From positions 10,852 to 25,513 of the forward strand of contig DEJD01000063.1 of assembly GCA_002353215.1 (NCBI GenBank): a stretch of 14,662 bases of DNA, in the 5' to 3' direction. Of the stretch, positions 14,189 to 14,662 are shown piece after piece. The position numbers were made by a program, and so were the translations under genes. Position 1 is the first letter of the stretch, and every line of letters begins with the position of its first letter. Under the pieces are notes generated by a model. That model was not told where the DNA came from. It worked only from the letters and a program-made list of their open reading frames with translations, and did no database searches. This DNA comes from Prevotellaceae bacterium UBA2757 (GTDB lineage: Bacteria > Bacteroidota > Bacteroidia > Bacteroidales > Bacteroidaceae).

Positions 14189-14662
14189 CTATTTGTTTTT
14201 GATAACCAGAACAGTGATATCATCGCTCTGTGGGGCTTCTCCTGCAAAGGCATGCACCTCAGTATTGATGGTATTCACAATATGTTCACTGCTTGAGCCC
14301 TCCAGTTTTCCAAGAACCTGTTCGAGTTTTGCCTCACCGAACTGTGCCTGGTTAACATCTTCTGCCTCAGTAACACCATCAGTATAGAGAACTAATGAAT
14401 CTCCTTCATCCAGAATCATCTTGTCGTTTTGGAATTTCATTCCTTCAAAAGCACCAAGCACGATATTTATATGAGATTTCAACATCTCCACACTTCCGTT
14501 CTTATGAAGAATATATGGAGCATTGTGGCCACAGTTGCAATAGTTGATCTCTCCTGTCTTTATGTTATAAACTCCATAGAACACAGTAACAAACATAGAA
14601 TCCACACTTTCACCACAGAGTACATCGTTAACAATCTCCATGCTCTCATTTGCAGACAATCC
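14189..14662 (-). CDS. SpoIIE/RsbU-type PP2C Ser/Thr phosphatase, C-terminal part
   Basis: The gene runs off the right edge, so its N-terminus and any sensor domain are unseen; the first visible codons (GGA TTG TCT) are internal and the stop is TAG at 14189-14191. The visible ~157 residues are the C-terminal portion of a PP2C domain: SMFVTVFYGVYNIKTGEINY, then CNCGHNAPYIL (the conserved GHN-P motif), LYTDGVTEAED with the metal-binding Asp, and SDDITVLVIK with another conserved metal-binding Asp. Members remove phosphate from Ser/Thr on partner proteins such as STAS-domain anti-anti-sigma factors; no such partner is in the window. It is followed after 19 bases by the coiled-coil/WD40 gene and appears to be upstream in the same operon. 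Confidence 0.93.
   Translation of the reverse strand, partial: GLSANESMEIVNDVLCGESVDSMFVTVFYGVYNIKTGEINYCNCGHNAPYILHKNGSVEMLKSHINIVLGAFEGMKFQNDKMILDEGDSLVLYTDGVTEAEDVNQAQFGEAKLEQVLGKLEGSSSEHIVNTINTEVHAFAGEAPQSDDITVLVIKNK

Overview
The window reads as a piece of a Bacteroidota chromosome, most likely Prevotella or a close relative (Prevotellaceae). The evidence is a streptopain-type C10 protease with a Prevotella-like C-terminal tail, a TonB-dependent receptor, a periplasmic propeller sensor of the kind common in Bacteroidales, an M49 peptidase with an HECLGH zinc motif, a Fur-family gene next to purA, and one near-perfect Bacteroidota-type promoter (TTTG, 20 bases, TAnnTTTG). Identification is from sequence reading only. 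Coding density is close to complete: the largest gap between genes is 42 bases, so no stretch over 300 bases lacks a gene. I saw no tRNA, rRNA, insertion sequence or CRISPR array.

Layout. On the left edge, on the + strand, is the 3' end of an M20 family deacylase (ArgE/DapE type). Every other gene lies on the - strand and is read from right to left: a SpoIIE-type PP2C phosphatase (5' end outside the window), a membrane-anchored coiled-coil/WD40-like protein, a large propeller sensor with a histidine-kinase-like C-terminus, a small soluble histidine kinase, a TonB-dependent receptor with an N-terminal TPR-like segment, an M49 dipeptidyl peptidase III, an AlkD-like HEAT protein, a Fur-family regulator, purA, and a secreted C10 cysteine protease. 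The protease gene converges on the M20 gene and overlaps it by 4 bases.

The most interesting part is the right half, 6712-14662. The five genes from the phosphatase to the receptor are tightly packed: a 19-base gap, then a 1-base TAATG overlap, then two 4-base ATGA overlaps. This suggests translational coupling and joint function. The set combines a PP2C phosphatase, a membrane/coiled-coil/propeller protein, two related GHKL kinases and an outer-membrane receptor, with no response regulator or DNA-binding partner in the window. In the large propeller sensor the phospho-accepting His of the H-box is replaced by Asp (D645), while its ATP-binding motifs look intact. Its small neighbour keeps a full H-box (H34) but has no sensor or membrane segment. 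The pair therefore looks like a sensor with a defective kinase core plus a separate competent kinase. I infer an undescribed envelope-to-cytoplasm signalling module that may couple an outer-membrane receptor to a kinase pair and a Ser/Thr phosphatase.

The left half is more ordinary: purine synthesis (purA) follows a Fur-family regulator from a promoter inside the end of the AlkD-like gene, and the secreted protease follows purA after 14 bases, starting at TTG.
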